Assembly (NCBI GenBank): GCA_050875145.1
Contig: JBNMLH010000012.1
Location: 1 to 64,000 of the forward strand
DNA: 64,000 nt
Source: CAG-411 sp050875145
GTDB taxonomy: Bacteria; Bacillota; Clostridia; Lachnospirales; Lachnospiraceae
Reading direction: 5' to 3'
Positions 40,762 to 50,367 of the stretch are shown here, piece after piece. The position numbers and the translations under genes are program-made. The notes under the pieces are model-generated. The model made no database searches and was not told where the DNA came from. It worked only from the letters and a program-made list of their open reading frames with translations. The first letter of the stretch is position 1; each line of letters opens with the position of its first letter.

Positions 40762-43308
40762 ATGAAACATGTATATCGAATAATAATAATTTTACTTGTT
40801 TTTTTGGGAACAGCAGTGATTGCCAGTGGCAATAAAAAAGTTACACAGGGAGTAGGTACGGCAAAAGTAAAGTGTGTGGAACAGGCAACTCCCACATTTC
40901 CAACTATGCTTGTGCGTACACAAAATTATGATATTAATGTCCTACATGGATACAATAGTAATTTAAAGGCATCAATTAACCGTGAATCCATAACACCAGT
41001 TGGAATTGATAAAGAATTTCAGCTTGTGATTACAGAAAACGAGTGTGTCATTCGCAAATTAAAGTATGAACTTTGCAAGGTAAACAATAATGAATTGATA
41101 GATTCGGGAGAAATCGCTGTGATGGAAGACACCAAGGAAGGAAAGGTTGCAACCGTATCCTTGGATTCTTCTGTGGAGCAGGGAAAAGAATATGCCTTCA
41201 AAATAACGGCAATTACAAAAGACGGAAAGAAAATTCATTATTTTACCCATTTAAAATATTATGGTAGTGACAGTTTCCTAAAAGAAAAGATGGATTTTGT
41301 CATTGATTTTCACAATAAGACTTTGCAGAAGGATAAGGCAGACGAACTTTCTTCTTACTTGGAAATATCTAATTCACAAAGTAATGATAATTATGCCAAT
41401 GTAGATATTACATCTTCCAAAGAGATGGTTACTTGGGGAGATTTACAGCCCAAGGTTGTATCTAAGGTGGTACCGACCGTAAAGGAATTTAATATTGAAA
41501 CAGGTGCTGTTTGTTTAAATTACTATGTAAAAATAAAGTCTGGGGATGGAGAGGAACTATGTAAAGTAAAAGAATTTTTCCGCGTGCGTTATTCTGGTGG
41601 AAGAATGTATTTGCTAAAGTATGACAGGGATATGCAGACCGCATTTTCTGTGGATAATACCAGTCTATCTACCAGCCAGTTTAAACTTGGCATTACAGAC
41701 CCAAAGGCTACACAGGTAGTTTATTCGGAAGATAAAAGTCAGATGGCATTTGTAAGTTCGGGAGAACTTTGGAGTTACTTTTTAAATGAAAATCAGCTTG
41801 CCAGAGTATTTTCTTTCAGGGGGGATACTGAGGATTATTTACGTGCAGCATATGACCAGCATGATATAAAGATTATTAAGATTGATAATGACGGAAATAT
41901 GGATTTTATGGTATATGGTTATATGAATTCCGGTGATTATGAGGGGTGTGTAGGAATTTTATGGTACAAATACTATTCAGCAGACAAGCGAATAGAGGAA
42001 CAGGTATTTATTCCTATGGAAACCACTTATCAGATTATGAAAGAAAATTTAGATTCGTTTTCTTATGTCAGCAATGGAGACATTTTCTACTTTTCCATTG
42101 AAAATGTGATTTATGCGTATGATGTTGTTTCCAAACAATTAAAAGTAATTGCAAAAGATGTGGCAGATGGAGACTATTGCTATGTAGAGTCCGTAGGATT
42201 GCTGGCATGGCAAAGTAATTCAGATGATAATAATTCTACAGAGATTATTTTGATGGATTTGGATACAAAGAAAATGACAGAATTAAAAGCAGGAAAAGGG
42301 GAACGTATTATTCTGGTAGGAAGCATTGATGAAAATATTGTATATGGTCTGGCAAAGGCAAATGCGGTTTCTGAGAAAGAAGACGGTTCCCAGTTTACAC
42401 CTATGTATAAAGTTTGCATTGTAAATAAAGAGGGAAAAGTATTAAAGAAATACCAGGAACAAGGTGTTTATGTAAAGAGTGCGACAGTGGAAGATAATGT
42501 AGTAAGATTGAAGCGAGTAAAAAAGGTTGGAAATGGTTATAAGCAGATTAAGCCTGATAGTATTCAAAATCAGGAAGCAAGCCAGACTATGGATATGGGA
42601 ATTACAAGCCGTGTTACAGACCTTAATTTAAAAGAATACTATATTTATCTAAAAGCAGGCTTTACAATGGCAGAAAAGCCTGGTGTATCGGATGTAAAGA
42701 CTACGATGATTGGGGAAAATAAAATTGTACGTCTGGATGGAAATGAAACCAGTATTTCCAGATACTATGTATATGCGGAAGGTGTTATTATCGGTGCATA
42801 CGCAAGCCCTGCAAAAGCGATTACAGAGGCAGAAGATGCTATGGGTGTGGTTGTAAATGAGGATAACCAGATTGTGTATGAGCGAGCAGGAAAATATACG
42901 AATAACCAGATTGGAAATGTGGAAACCGTTTCTACTGGAAATGGAGTGAATAGTAAAGGTGCCTGCCTTGCTATGTTATTGAAGTTTAATCATGTTTCTG
43001 CGGATGCAAAAGAATTATCCAGCAGTAAGAAGTCCGCATACAGTTTGCTTACAAGTAAATTGGGAGAACAGGTCAATGTAGTAAATCTAAAGGGATGTAC
43101 ATTGGACGAGGTACTTTATTTTGTCAGCGGTAATCGCCCTGTGATAGCAATGACAAGCAGTGATAAAATGGTATTATTGACGGCTTATACGGAAAACAGT
43201 GTAACATTTGTAAATCCAGAGACCGGTAAGGCAGAAACAAAGAGCATTTCCGCTGCAGAAGCAATGTTCCATGCAGCAGGCAACTCATTTATCAGTTATA
43301 TCCGATAA
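40762..43308 (+). CDS. Secreted protein with degenerate C39-peptidase-like C-terminus (848 aa)
   Basis: An N-terminal signal/anchor (residues 3-22) leads into a large beta-rich extracytoplasmic region. Its middle part (about 270-640) has alternating short strands like a propeller; no named family was recognised. The last ~115 residues resemble a C39-type peptidase fold: C735 in SKGACLAMLL, then RPVIAMTSSDKMVLLTAY and FVNPETGK. The His expected before the VLL..Y strand is absent, so proteolysis is doubtful; substrate binding is more likely. It is probably translated with the methyltransferase upstream (1-nt gap). Function unknown. Confidence 0.65.
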   Translation: MKHVYRIIIILLVFLGTAVIASGNKKVTQGVGTAKVKCVEQATPTFPTMLVRTQNYDINVLHGYNSNLKASINRESITPVGIDKEFQLVITENECVIRKLKYELCKVNNNELIDSGEIAVMEDTKEGKVATVSLDSSVEQGKEYAFKITAITKDGKKIHYFTHLKYYGSDSFLKEKMDFVIDFHNKTLQKDKADELSSYLEISNSQSNDNYANVDITSSKEMVTWGDLQPKVVSKVVPTVKEFNIETGAVCLNYYVKIKSGDGEELCKVKEFFRVRYSGGRMYLLKYDRDMQTAFSVDNTSLSTSQFKLGITDPKATQVVYSEDKSQMAFVSSGELWSYFLNENQLARVFSFRGDTEDYLRAAYDQHDIKIIKIDNDGNMDFMVYGYMNSGDYEGCVGILWYKYYSADKRIEEQVFIPMETTYQIMKENLDSFSYVSNGDIFYFSIENVIYAYDVVSKQLKVIAKDVADGDYCYVESVGLLAWQSNSDDNNSTEIILMDLDTKKMTELKAGKGERIILVGSIDENIVYGLAKANAVSEKEDGSQFTPMYKVCIVNKEGKVLKKYQEQGVYVKSATVEDNVVRLKRVKKVGNGYKQIKPDSIQNQEASQTMDMGITSRVTDLNLKEYYIYLKAGFTMAEKPGVSDVKTTMIGENKIVRLDGNETSISRYYVYAEGVIIGAYASPAKAITEAEDAMGVVVNEDNQIVYERAGKYTNNQIGNVETVSTGNGVNSKGACLAMLLKFNHVSADAKELSSSKKSAYSLLTSKLGEQVNVVNLKGCTLDEVLYFVSGNRPVIAMTSSDKMVLLTAYTENSVTFVNPETGKAETKSISAAEAMFHAAGNSFISYIR

Positions 43309-43331
43309 AAATAAAATGTATCAGGTGGATC

Positions 43332-43369
43332 ATAGCTGTCGGTAAAGGATGCAATCCGATGGCAGCTAT
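43332..43369 (+). other. Hairpin upstream of the methionine synthase gene
   Basis: ATAGCTG and CAGCTAT (7 bp), with inner CGG/CCG and a GGAT/ATCC tip, form an interrupted stem 27 nt before metH. There is no T-run, S-box or cobalamin-box sequence. It may be a processing site. Confidence 0.35.
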
Positions 43370-43395
43370 CGCAAAAGATAGATTGGAGAAAAACA

Positions 43396-45834
43396 GTGAC
43401 AAAACAGGAGTTTAGAGAATTTGTAGAGAAGAAAATAGTAGTTTTGGATGGAGCTACCGGTTCCAATTTGCAAAAGAGAGGTATGCCAGTAGGTATTTGT
43501 CCGGAACAGTGGATTATTGAAAATCGAGAGATTATGAAGGAACTTCAGAAGGAGTATCTGGAAGCGGGAACGGATATTTTATATGCACCGACCTTTGGTG
43601 GAAACCGCATTAAACTTGGTGAGTATGAACTTTCCGATAAATTAGTGGAGATGAACACAGAGCTTGTAACTTTGACAAAAGAGGCTGTTGCAGAGACTGC
43701 ATTAGATAGACCAGTTTATATTGCAGGTAATCTTACTATGACAGGAGAGCAGCTTTATCCAATCGGTACAATGCCATTTGAAGAATTGGTGGATGTATAT
43801 AAAGAACAGGTTCGTGTGCTTGCGGATGTGGGAGTAGACTTATTTGTGGTAGAAACAATGATGAGCCTTCAAGAATGTCGAGCTGCTGTTTTAGCAATTA
43901 AGGAAACCTGTGATCTTCCTATTATGGTTACATTGACATTTAATGAAGATGAGAGAACGCTTTACGGTACAGATGCACAGACAGCAATGATTGTATTGCA
44001 GAATCTGGGAGCAGATGCAGTCGGTTTAAACTGCTCTACCGGACCGGATAAAATGCATGGAATGGTTGCCAATATGCGGAGAGTAGCTAATGTTCCAATT
44101 ATTGTAAAACCAAATGCAGGACTTCCAGTGCTTGTAGACGGAGAAACGGTATTTAATATGGAACCAGATGATTTTGCCAGGGAAATGGAAATTTTGCTGG
44201 AGCAGGGAGTCTCTATTGTTGGAGGTTGCTGTGGAACGACACCGGAACATATTAAGAGATTGGCAGAGCAGGTAAAAGAAAAGACACCACCAGTTATTAC
44301 AGAAAAAAAGGTACGTGCGCTTACTACCGAACGTAGAACCGTAGAAATTAACATGGATGATGGTAATTTTATGGTTGTGGGAGAGCGTATCAATCCGACA
44401 GGAAAGAAAGCTTTGCAGGCGGAACTGCGAGAAGGAAAACTGGATATCGTTACCACTTTTGTAGAAGAACAGATAGAACTGGGCGCGGACATTTTGGATG
44501 TAAATGTGGGAATGAACGGAATTGATGAAAAAGAGATGATGTTACAGGTTATCAACCATGTGACGATGATTTCCAATATTCCATTATGTATTGATTCTAG
44601 TAAAATAGATGTTTTGGAGGCTGCACTTCGTATTTATCCGGGACGTGCACTTATTAACTCAATTTCGCTGGAAAGTGAAAAGTTTGAAAAACTGATTCCG
44701 ATTGCAAAAAAATATGGTGCTATGTTTATTCTATTACCATTGTCAGATGCAGGGCTTCCTAAGGATATTGACGAGAAAAAAGAGATTATTGGAAAAATAT
44801 TGGATCGGGCATATTCTTTTGGACTTACAAAAGAGGATATTATTGTAGACGGTCTGGTAAATACCATTGGAGCCAATAAGCGTGCATCTATTGAAACGAT
44901 GGAGACAATTCGTTATTGTAAACATGACTTGGGAGTTGCAACAATTTGTGGACTTTCTAATATTTCTTTTGGGCTTCCAGAGCGAATATTTGTAAACAGT
45001 ACCTTTTTGGCGTTTGCAATCAAAGAAGGACTTACCATGGCAATTGCAAATCCATCACAGGATTTGTTGATGAATGTGGCAGCAGCCTGTGACTTATTAT
45101 TAGACAGAGAGCAATCGGATGTTCGATACATTAATCGTGTTACAAGTAGAAAAATGGTTATCACGACAGAACAGGCAACAGAGCAGAAATCGGACAGTAA
45201 GGAAGGACAAAACCCAGTTTTTGAGGCAGTAATCAAAGGAAATCGAAAAGGAATTATTGAGATTGTCAAAGATACCATTGAAAAGGGAAGTACGCCCAAT
45301 AGTATAATAGATACGATGCTGATTCCTGCCATCAATGAAGTCGGTGTTTTATTTGATAAGGGAATCTATTTTCTTCCGCAGTTAATTAGCAGTGCTGAGG
45401 CTATGAAGACGGCGATTGACTATCTGGAGCCATTGTTAGAACGCAAAGATAATGGAGAAGAAGCAGTGACGATTGTTATGGCAACTGTGGAAGGAGATAT
45501 ACACGATATTGGAAAAAATCTAGTTGTTCTTATGTTAAAGAATTACGGTTATCGTGTGATAGATTTAGGGAAAGATGTGCCATCTGAATTGATCGTAGAG
45601 ACTGCCATAAAAGAAAATGCAAAAATTATTGGATTATCTGCATTGATGACAACGACTATGATGCAGATGGAGACCGTTGTAAACATGGTAAAAGAAAAGC
45701 ATCTTGATGTGAAAGTGCTTATTGGAGGAGCGGTGATTACACAGAGCTTTGCAGATGAAATTGGAGCAGATGGGTATTCCAAAGACGCACAGGATGCAGT
45801 GGTTGTAGTAAAACAATTATTGGAAAATTGGTAA
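43396..45834 (+). CDS. metH: Cobalamin-dependent methionine synthase, short form lacking the reactivation domain (812 aa)
   Basis: Domains in order: homocysteine methyltransferase (1-290; DGATGSNLQKRG, with zinc Cys in GLNCSTGPD and GGCCGTTP), pterin/methyl-THF binding (about 315-560; GERINPTGKK, DVNVGMNG), cobalamin cap (about 600-690), and cobalamin binding with DIHDIGKNL (His ~702). The ~330-residue AdoMet reactivation domain of E. coli MetH is absent. This is usual in clostridia, where a separate protein may serve. Start is GTG 43396 with TTGGAG upstream. It transfers methyl groups from methyl-THF to homocysteine. Confidence 0.93.
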   Translation: MTKQEFREFVEKKIVVLDGATGSNLQKRGMPVGICPEQWIIENREIMKELQKEYLEAGTDILYAPTFGGNRIKLGEYELSDKLVEMNTELVTLTKEAVAETALDRPVYIAGNLTMTGEQLYPIGTMPFEELVDVYKEQVRVLADVGVDLFVVETMMSLQECRAAVLAIKETCDLPIMVTLTFNEDERTLYGTDAQTAMIVLQNLGADAVGLNCSTGPDKMHGMVANMRRVANVPIIVKPNAGLPVLVDGETVFNMEPDDFAREMEILLEQGVSIVGGCCGTTPEHIKRLAEQVKEKTPPVITEKKVRALTTERRTVEINMDDGNFMVVGERINPTGKKALQAELREGKLDIVTTFVEEQIELGADILDVNVGMNGIDEKEMMLQVINHVTMISNIPLCIDSSKIDVLEAALRIYPGRALINSISLESEKFEKLIPIAKKYGAMFILLPLSDAGLPKDIDEKKEIIGKILDRAYSFGLTKEDIIVDGLVNTIGANKRASIETMETIRYCKHDLGVATICGLSNISFGLPERIFVNSTFLAFAIKEGLTMAIANPSQDLLMNVAAACDLLLDREQSDVRYINRVTSRKMVITTEQATEQKSDSKEGQNPVFEAVIKGNRKGIIEIVKDTIEKGSTPNSIIDTMLIPAINEVGVLFDKGIYFLPQLISSAEAMKTAIDYLEPLLERKDNGEEAVTIVMATVEGDIHDIGKNLVVLMLKNYGYRVIDLGKDVPSELIVETAIKENAKIIGLSALMTTTMMQMETVVNMVKEKHLDVKVLIGGAVITQSFADEIGADGYSKDAQDAVVVVKQLLENW

Positions 45835-45865
45835 AAGTATCTGACGAAGCAGAAGGGAGTACGAG

Positions 45866-46801
45866 ATGCAAAGTGTGAATCCGAAAATAGATGTGATTAT
45901 TCCCATCTATAAACCAGATGAAAAATATGACCGTTTGTTACAGGCATTGAGAAAACAGAGTCTACCACCGCATCATATTTATATTATTCATACGATGACA
46001 GATGGAACACAGGAAACAAAAGAAGCAGACCGATACACAGGCATGGATAATGTATCAATTACCAATATAACAAGAGAGCAGTTTAATCATGGTGGAACAA
46101 GAAATATGGGAGTATCTATGTCAGACGCAGAATTTGTTCTTATGATGACACAAGATGCAGTGCCTGCGGATTCGCATCTGTTAGAAGAACTGGTGCGCCC
46201 CTTTGAGGAAAACGAGGTAGCAGCTACTTATGCCAGACAGTTGGCAACGAAGGAAGTAGGCATGATTGAACAATATACAAGAAATTTTAATTATCCGGAT
46301 AAAGAACAAAAAAAGACAAAAAAAGATTTGAAGCGTTTAGGAATAAAAACCTTCTTTTGTTCTGATGTTTGCGCTATGTATCGAAAATCTGTTTACGAAA
46401 AAATGGGTGGCTTTGTCACAAAAACGATTTTTAATGAAGATATGATTATGGCATCCAAACTGATTGAAGCGGATTATGCCATTGTCTATGCGGCAAAAGC
46501 AAGGGTATACCATGCGCATAAATACACAGGGTTACAACAGTTTCAGAGAAACTTTGATTTGGGAGTGTCTCATAGAGAATTTCGAGAGATATTTGATAAA
46601 GTAAAATCCGAATCAGAGGGCATCAAAATGGTGAAACAGACAGCAAAATATCTATGGGAACAAAAAAGACCATGGAAAATTGTTTCATTGGTATGGCAGA
46701 GTGGTTGCAAATTTTTAGGCTATCGTTTTGGTAAAAAATATGATAAACTTCCCCTGTGGTTTGTAAAGCTTTGCAGTAGTCAGAAATCCTATTGGCAATA
46801 G
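45866..46801 (+). CDS. Family 2 glycosyltransferase, rhamnosyltransferase-like (311 aa)
   Basis: The GT-A nucleotide-binding start is VIIPIYKPDEKYDRLLQAL. NHGGTRNMGVSMSDAEFVL and MTQDAVPAD follow, the last in the place of the DxD metal motif. FNEDMIMASKLIEADY gives the ED catalytic-region motif. The pattern is like RfbF/rhamnosyltransferases that build wall or capsular polysaccharides. No membrane segments are seen. ATG 45866 follows AAGGGAG. It is followed by a second GT2 gene and an LCP ligase, which supports a cell-wall glycopolymer role. Confidence 0.85.
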   Translation: MQSVNPKIDVIIPIYKPDEKYDRLLQALRKQSLPPHHIYIIHTMTDGTQETKEADRYTGMDNVSITNITREQFNHGGTRNMGVSMSDAEFVLMMTQDAVPADSHLLEELVRPFEENEVAATYARQLATKEVGMIEQYTRNFNYPDKEQKKTKKDLKRLGIKTFFCSDVCAMYRKSVYEKMGGFVTKTIFNEDMIMASKLIEADYAIVYAAKARVYHAHKYTGLQQFQRNFDLGVSHREFREIFDKVKSESEGIKMVKQTAKYLWEQKRPWKIVSLVWQSGCKFLGYRFGKKYDKLPLWFVKLCSSQKSYWQ

Positions 46802-46851
46802 AAAGATATATAGAAATAGAAGAAGTAGTGAAAAGGAAGGAGTAACGTTTC

Positions 46852-47775
46852 ATGGGGCATGTTAGTATAGTTTTAGCAACCTATAATGGAGCATCCTTTT
46901 TAGAGGAACAATTACATTCAATTGTTGAAAATACATATAAGGACTGGACAGTGGACATTTGTGATGATGGTTCAACAGATGGAACATTGGAAATTGTTGC
47001 GTCTTATCAGGAAAAATATCCAGGAAAATTTACGTTGCACAAGAATGAAGATAATCTGGGAGTTACGGTAAACTTTTTAGAAGGTGCAAAACGAGCGAAG
47101 GGTGACTATATTATGTTTTGCGACCAGGATGATATCTGGTTGCCAAATAAGATAGAAATAACACTTGCAAAGATAAAAGAAAGAGAGAAGCAGTTAGGAA
47201 AAGCTACCCCAATTGTGGTATTTACGGATGCAAAACTGGTAGATGGTGAATTACAGCCAATCAATGATTCTTTCTTTGCGTATAATGGATTAAATACAAG
47301 CAAAACAGATTTGCCACATTTGTTGATAGAAAATAAGGTGATTGGATGTACAACTATGTTTAATCGTGCGGTGCAGAATAAGATGACGAGCTTTCCAGTA
47401 AATGCACGTTATCATGATTGGTGGATTGCATTGATTGGGGCTACATTTGGGGAGGTTTCCTATTTAGATGAACCTACTTTATTGTACCGACAGCATGGAA
47501 ATAATGTGGTAGGGGCAAAAAATTTTATTTCTTATGTGTGGAGTCGTGTAAAAGATATGAAAACGCAGGGAGAATCTCTTATCGAAAACGAGCGGCAAGC
47601 ATGGGAATTTTATGAAATATACAAGGATGTATTGAAGGAGGAGCAACGGATGGTACTTCAGAAGTTTGCCAATATACATAGTGTGAACTGGTTTGAACGG
47701 GTGGCTCGATTGTTTCAATATGGTTTTTGGAAATCAGGAAAAGTAAGAAATATTGGTGTATTTTTGATGATATAG
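46852..47775 (+). CDS. Family 2 glycosyltransferase (307 aa)
   Basis: The N-terminus is MGHVSIVLATYNGASFLEEQLHS (GT-A fold), followed by CDDGSTDGT and the DxD-containing CDQDDIWLPNK. This arrangement is typical of WsaF- or alpha-L-Rha-transfer GT2 enzymes. Substrate specificity is not predictable. ATG 46852 follows AAGGAGT. It differs in sequence from its upstream neighbour and is not a recent duplicate. Confidence 0.87.
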   Translation: MGHVSIVLATYNGASFLEEQLHSIVENTYKDWTVDICDDGSTDGTLEIVASYQEKYPGKFTLHKNEDNLGVTVNFLEGAKRAKGDYIMFCDQDDIWLPNKIEITLAKIKEREKQLGKATPIVVFTDAKLVDGELQPINDSFFAYNGLNTSKTDLPHLLIENKVIGCTTMFNRAVQNKMTSFPVNARYHDWWIALIGATFGEVSYLDEPTLLYRQHGNNVVGAKNFISYVWSRVKDMKTQGESLIENERQAWEFYEIYKDVLKEEQRMVLQKFANIHSVNWFERVARLFQYGFWKSGKVRNIGVFLMI

Positions 47776-47823
47776 GGTAGCAGCATGACTGCATGATAAA
47801 TGTATGAGAAAGAAGGAAAAGGA

Positions 47824-49110
47824 ATGGGAGACAATTCAGATCAAAATCAAAAGAAGCGACAAAATCGTGATTTTATTATTCCAGATCTGCGAAATGAAAC
47901 AGACCGACAATATCAATATTCAAAACGTCCCTATCAAAGAGAATATTTGAATGGCACAGAGTGGGACAGAGAAGAAGAAAAGGATATAAACAGAAAAAGT
48001 GGGGGAAATACAAATAAAAAAAGCAGTCAGAACAAAGTGGGGAAAAAGAAATTAAATCCAACCCATGCACAGGCGGCGAAGCGGAACAAAAACAGATACA
48101 AAAAAAATAACAGTGCCAAACAGCCAACACAAAATAGGCATAAAAACAATAAAAAGCTGGCAGGAAGAATTATTATGGCAGTCGCATGTGTCTGTGCAAT
48201 TATTCTTGGAAATATAGCAGGAAGATGGAATACACAAATAAATCAAGCATTAAACCAGAGAAATACAAACGGTGTAAATCTACAGGAAGTGACGATAGAT
48301 GAGAGTGCACTTAGTCAAGATTCGGAGATTATAAATATTTTGCTTGTCGGAGCTGACAAAAGAGAAAGCTGGTCGGAAGCGGGACGTTCCGATTGTGTTA
48401 TGATTGCCACCATTGATAAAAAGCATAAATGCCTAAAACTTACCTCACTTATGCGTGATATGTATGTGGAAATTCCAAATCATGGAAAGGATAAATTTAA
48501 TGCGGCATATTCTTATGGCGGCATCAGTCTTTTATATCAGACAATTGCGTATAACTTTGATTTGAGATTAGATGGATATGTGATTGTTGACTTTGCCGCT
48601 TTTAAAGAAGTAATCCGTAAACTAGGGGGAGTAAAAATCAACCTGACGGATGCAGAGGCAAACTATTTAGTGAAAGCATACAAAAAAGGAACGGAAGCAA
48701 AAGTAAAACCAGGTTTACATAAATTAAATGCACGTCAAGCATTAGCTTATGTTCGGATTCGACAGGATGCAGCCGCTGATTTTGGAAGAACCCAGCGACA
48801 GAGAAATGTAATGCAGGCAATACTGACAGAGGCAAAGACAAAATCAGTTTCAGACATTATGGATCTGACAGGCACGCTTATGAAATATGTTACGACGGAT
48901 TTGGACAATGATACAATTTATGCCTATGTAAAAAGCCTTGTTATGATGGGAACTACAGAATTAGAACAAAAAAGAATACCGGTTGATAATAGTTTTTCAT
49001 CTCAGCGTATTGGAACGCAGTTGGTTTTGGTGACAGATATAGATAAAAATAAACAGGAATTACAAGACTTTTTATTCCAATATTCTGGCGAGGATGATAA
49101 TAAAAAATAA
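47824..49110 (+). CDS. LCP-family (LytR-CpsA-Psr) cell-wall glycopolymer ligase (428 aa)
   Basis: A long basic, Asn/Lys-rich cytoplasmic N-terminus (about 110 residues) precedes one transmembrane helix (IIMAVACVCAIILGNIAG). The LCP domain contains INILLVGADKRE, RSDCVMIATID, LTSLMRDMYVEIP, HGKDKFNAAYSYGG, and YVRIRQDAAADFGRTQRQR, with the conserved Arg and Asp residues that bind polyprenyl pyrophosphate. These enzymes attach wall polysaccharides to peptidoglycan. The preceding glycosyltransferases may make its substrate. ATG 47824 is chosen for its SD (AAGGA); ATG 47800 is an alternative. Confidence 0.9.
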   Translation: MGDNSDQNQKKRQNRDFIIPDLRNETDRQYQYSKRPYQREYLNGTEWDREEEKDINRKSGGNTNKKSSQNKVGKKKLNPTHAQAAKRNKNRYKKNNSAKQPTQNRHKNNKKLAGRIIMAVACVCAIILGNIAGRWNTQINQALNQRNTNGVNLQEVTIDESALSQDSEIINILLVGADKRESWSEAGRSDCVMIATIDKKHKCLKLTSLMRDMYVEIPNHGKDKFNAAYSYGGISLLYQTIAYNFDLRLDGYVIVDFAAFKEVIRKLGGVKINLTDAEANYLVKAYKKGTEAKVKPGLHKLNARQALAYVRIRQDAAADFGRTQRQRNVMQAILTEAKTKSVSDIMDLTGTLMKYVTTDLDNDTIYAYVKSLVMMGTTELEQKRIPVDNSFSSQRIGTQLVLVTDIDKNKQELQDFLFQYSGEDDNKK

Positions 49111-49176
49111 CTCAAAAAAATTTTATTCTGAATTGTTTTTTAAATGTGAACAAGTAACAGATTCGAGGAAAAATAA

Positions 49177-49608
49177 ATGTATCAAACAAAGTTTCAAAAA
49201 AAGCAATTCGACCAATTCATAAAAGATGTCTTTCGCTTTGCAGATGAAATTATAATGCTTGTGGAGCCGTATATAGAAAGTCCGTCTGTATTTCATGAAA
49301 GCAAATGGTCAGAATTAGAAGAATGTGTGCGTGACATGGAACCGATAGAAATAGAAGAAAAAAATTTGTCGGTAAAGAAGTATCCACCGAAAGGCACAAA
49401 ATTGTATTTGAACAAAAACTATCATCTGCTTCAGTATTTTCAGGCAATTTGTAAATGGGATGATTTTGCAGAAGAGGATCCGACAACAGGTATACGACTG
49501 GATTGTGTGGAATTTTATAGAGGTAAGAGGAGATTTGCGTGGATAACTTCCCATTACAATGCTTATTATAACAATTATGGCTGGAATGAAAATTTTGATG
49601 CAGAATAG
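49177..49608 (+). CDS. Hypothetical protein (143 aa)
   Basis: A soluble, acidic N-terminal half is followed by an aromatic-rich end (YFQAICKWDDFAEEDP, WITSHYNAYYNNYGWNENF). No signal peptide or motif was recognised. ATG 49177 has GAGGAAA upstream. It lies between the LCP gene and the ilvN promoter and is probably the last gene of the LCP transcript. Good SD and codon use support it as real. Confidence 0.65.
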   Translation: MYQTKFQKKQFDQFIKDVFRFADEIIMLVEPYIESPSVFHESKWSELEECVRDMEPIEIEEKNLSVKKYPPKGTKLYLNKNYHLLQYFQAICKWDDFAEEDPTTGIRLDCVEFYRGKRRFAWITSHYNAYYNNYGWNENFDAE

Positions 49609-49662
49609 GGCATTGTTATGCGTAAGATTATGTATGGAAAAAAATAAGAAAATGGATACGCA

Positions 49663-49691
49663 TTGACAAAATTTTTTTAAGTTGGTAGAAT
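49663..49691 (+). promoter_or_regulatory. Promoter of ilvN-ilvC
   Basis: TTGACA (49663-49668) and TAGAAT (49686-49691) are 17 nt apart, close to consensus. The ~65-nt leader has a small AGGC/GCCT hairpin but no T-box or leader peptide. Confidence 0.85.
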
Positions 49692-49762
49692 AGGGAAAGG
49701 CGGGTAAGCCTGCTACAATTGATGTCGGTTTTTCAGGAAACGGGCAGGAAGGATGAAGCAAT

Positions 49763-50266
49763 ATGAAAAGAATGGTTTTATCTATATTGGTGGACAACAC
49801 ATCGGGTGTTTTAAGCCGAGTTTCGGGATTGTTCAGTCGAAGAGGTTACAATATTGACAGTGTGTCTGTTGCTGAGACAGAGAACCCTTTGTTTTCCAGA
49901 ATGACAGTAGCAGTTACAGGTGAAGATGCAACTTTAGAACAGATTGAAAAACAGTTACGGAAATTAGAAGATGTTAAGGAAATTACCGAACTTACGGATA
50001 GCAATTCTGTATGCAGAGAGCTTGTGCTTGTGATGGTTCATTCAGATGCAAAGCAAAGACAGGAAGTGATTGCGGTAGCAAACATATTCCGTGCCAATAT
50101 TGTTGATGTTGCGCCAGAAACATTGATGATTGAACTTACAGGAAATCAAGCAAAAGTAGATGCATTTATACGTTTATTAGATGGATTTAAGATTGTAAAA
50201 TTAGTTCGAACCGGAGTGACGGGGCTTATTCGTGGTCTGGAGAGTGACACAGACAGTTTAAGATAA
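49763..50266 (+). CDS. ilvN: Acetolactate synthase small (regulatory) subunit
   Basis: The 167-aa protein has an N-terminal ACT domain (MKRMVLSILVDNTSGVLSRV, GLFSRRGYNIDSVSV) and the ALS_ss C-terminal domain. It binds valine and controls the catalytic subunit IlvB, which is not encoded beside it. ATG 49763 follows AGGAAGGA. 101 nt before ilvC. Confidence 0.95.
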   Translation: MKRMVLSILVDNTSGVLSRVSGLFSRRGYNIDSVSVAETENPLFSRMTVAVTGEDATLEQIEKQLRKLEDVKEITELTDSNSVCRELVLVMVHSDAKQRQEVIAVANIFRANIVDVAPETLMIELTGNQAKVDAFIRLLDGFKIVKLVRTGVTGLIRGLESDTDSLR

Positions 50267-50367
50267 AAGAAAGTTAACAAATGCAGCTAGCCATTTCATA
50301 CTTTACATTTTTACATAAGGCAGGCGACTAGGGCATTTAAAATAAACATTTTTAGGAGGAATAAAAA

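Noticed and set aside
43962..44576. 204-codon open frame on the minus strand opposite metH
   Set aside because: It is the shadow of a well-conserved gene, has no ribosome-binding site and has unnatural composition.
49692..49762. T-box or leader-peptide attenuator before ilvN
   Set aside because: The leader is about 65 nt, without the T-box sequence, specifier loop, terminator or a branched-chain-rich peptide.
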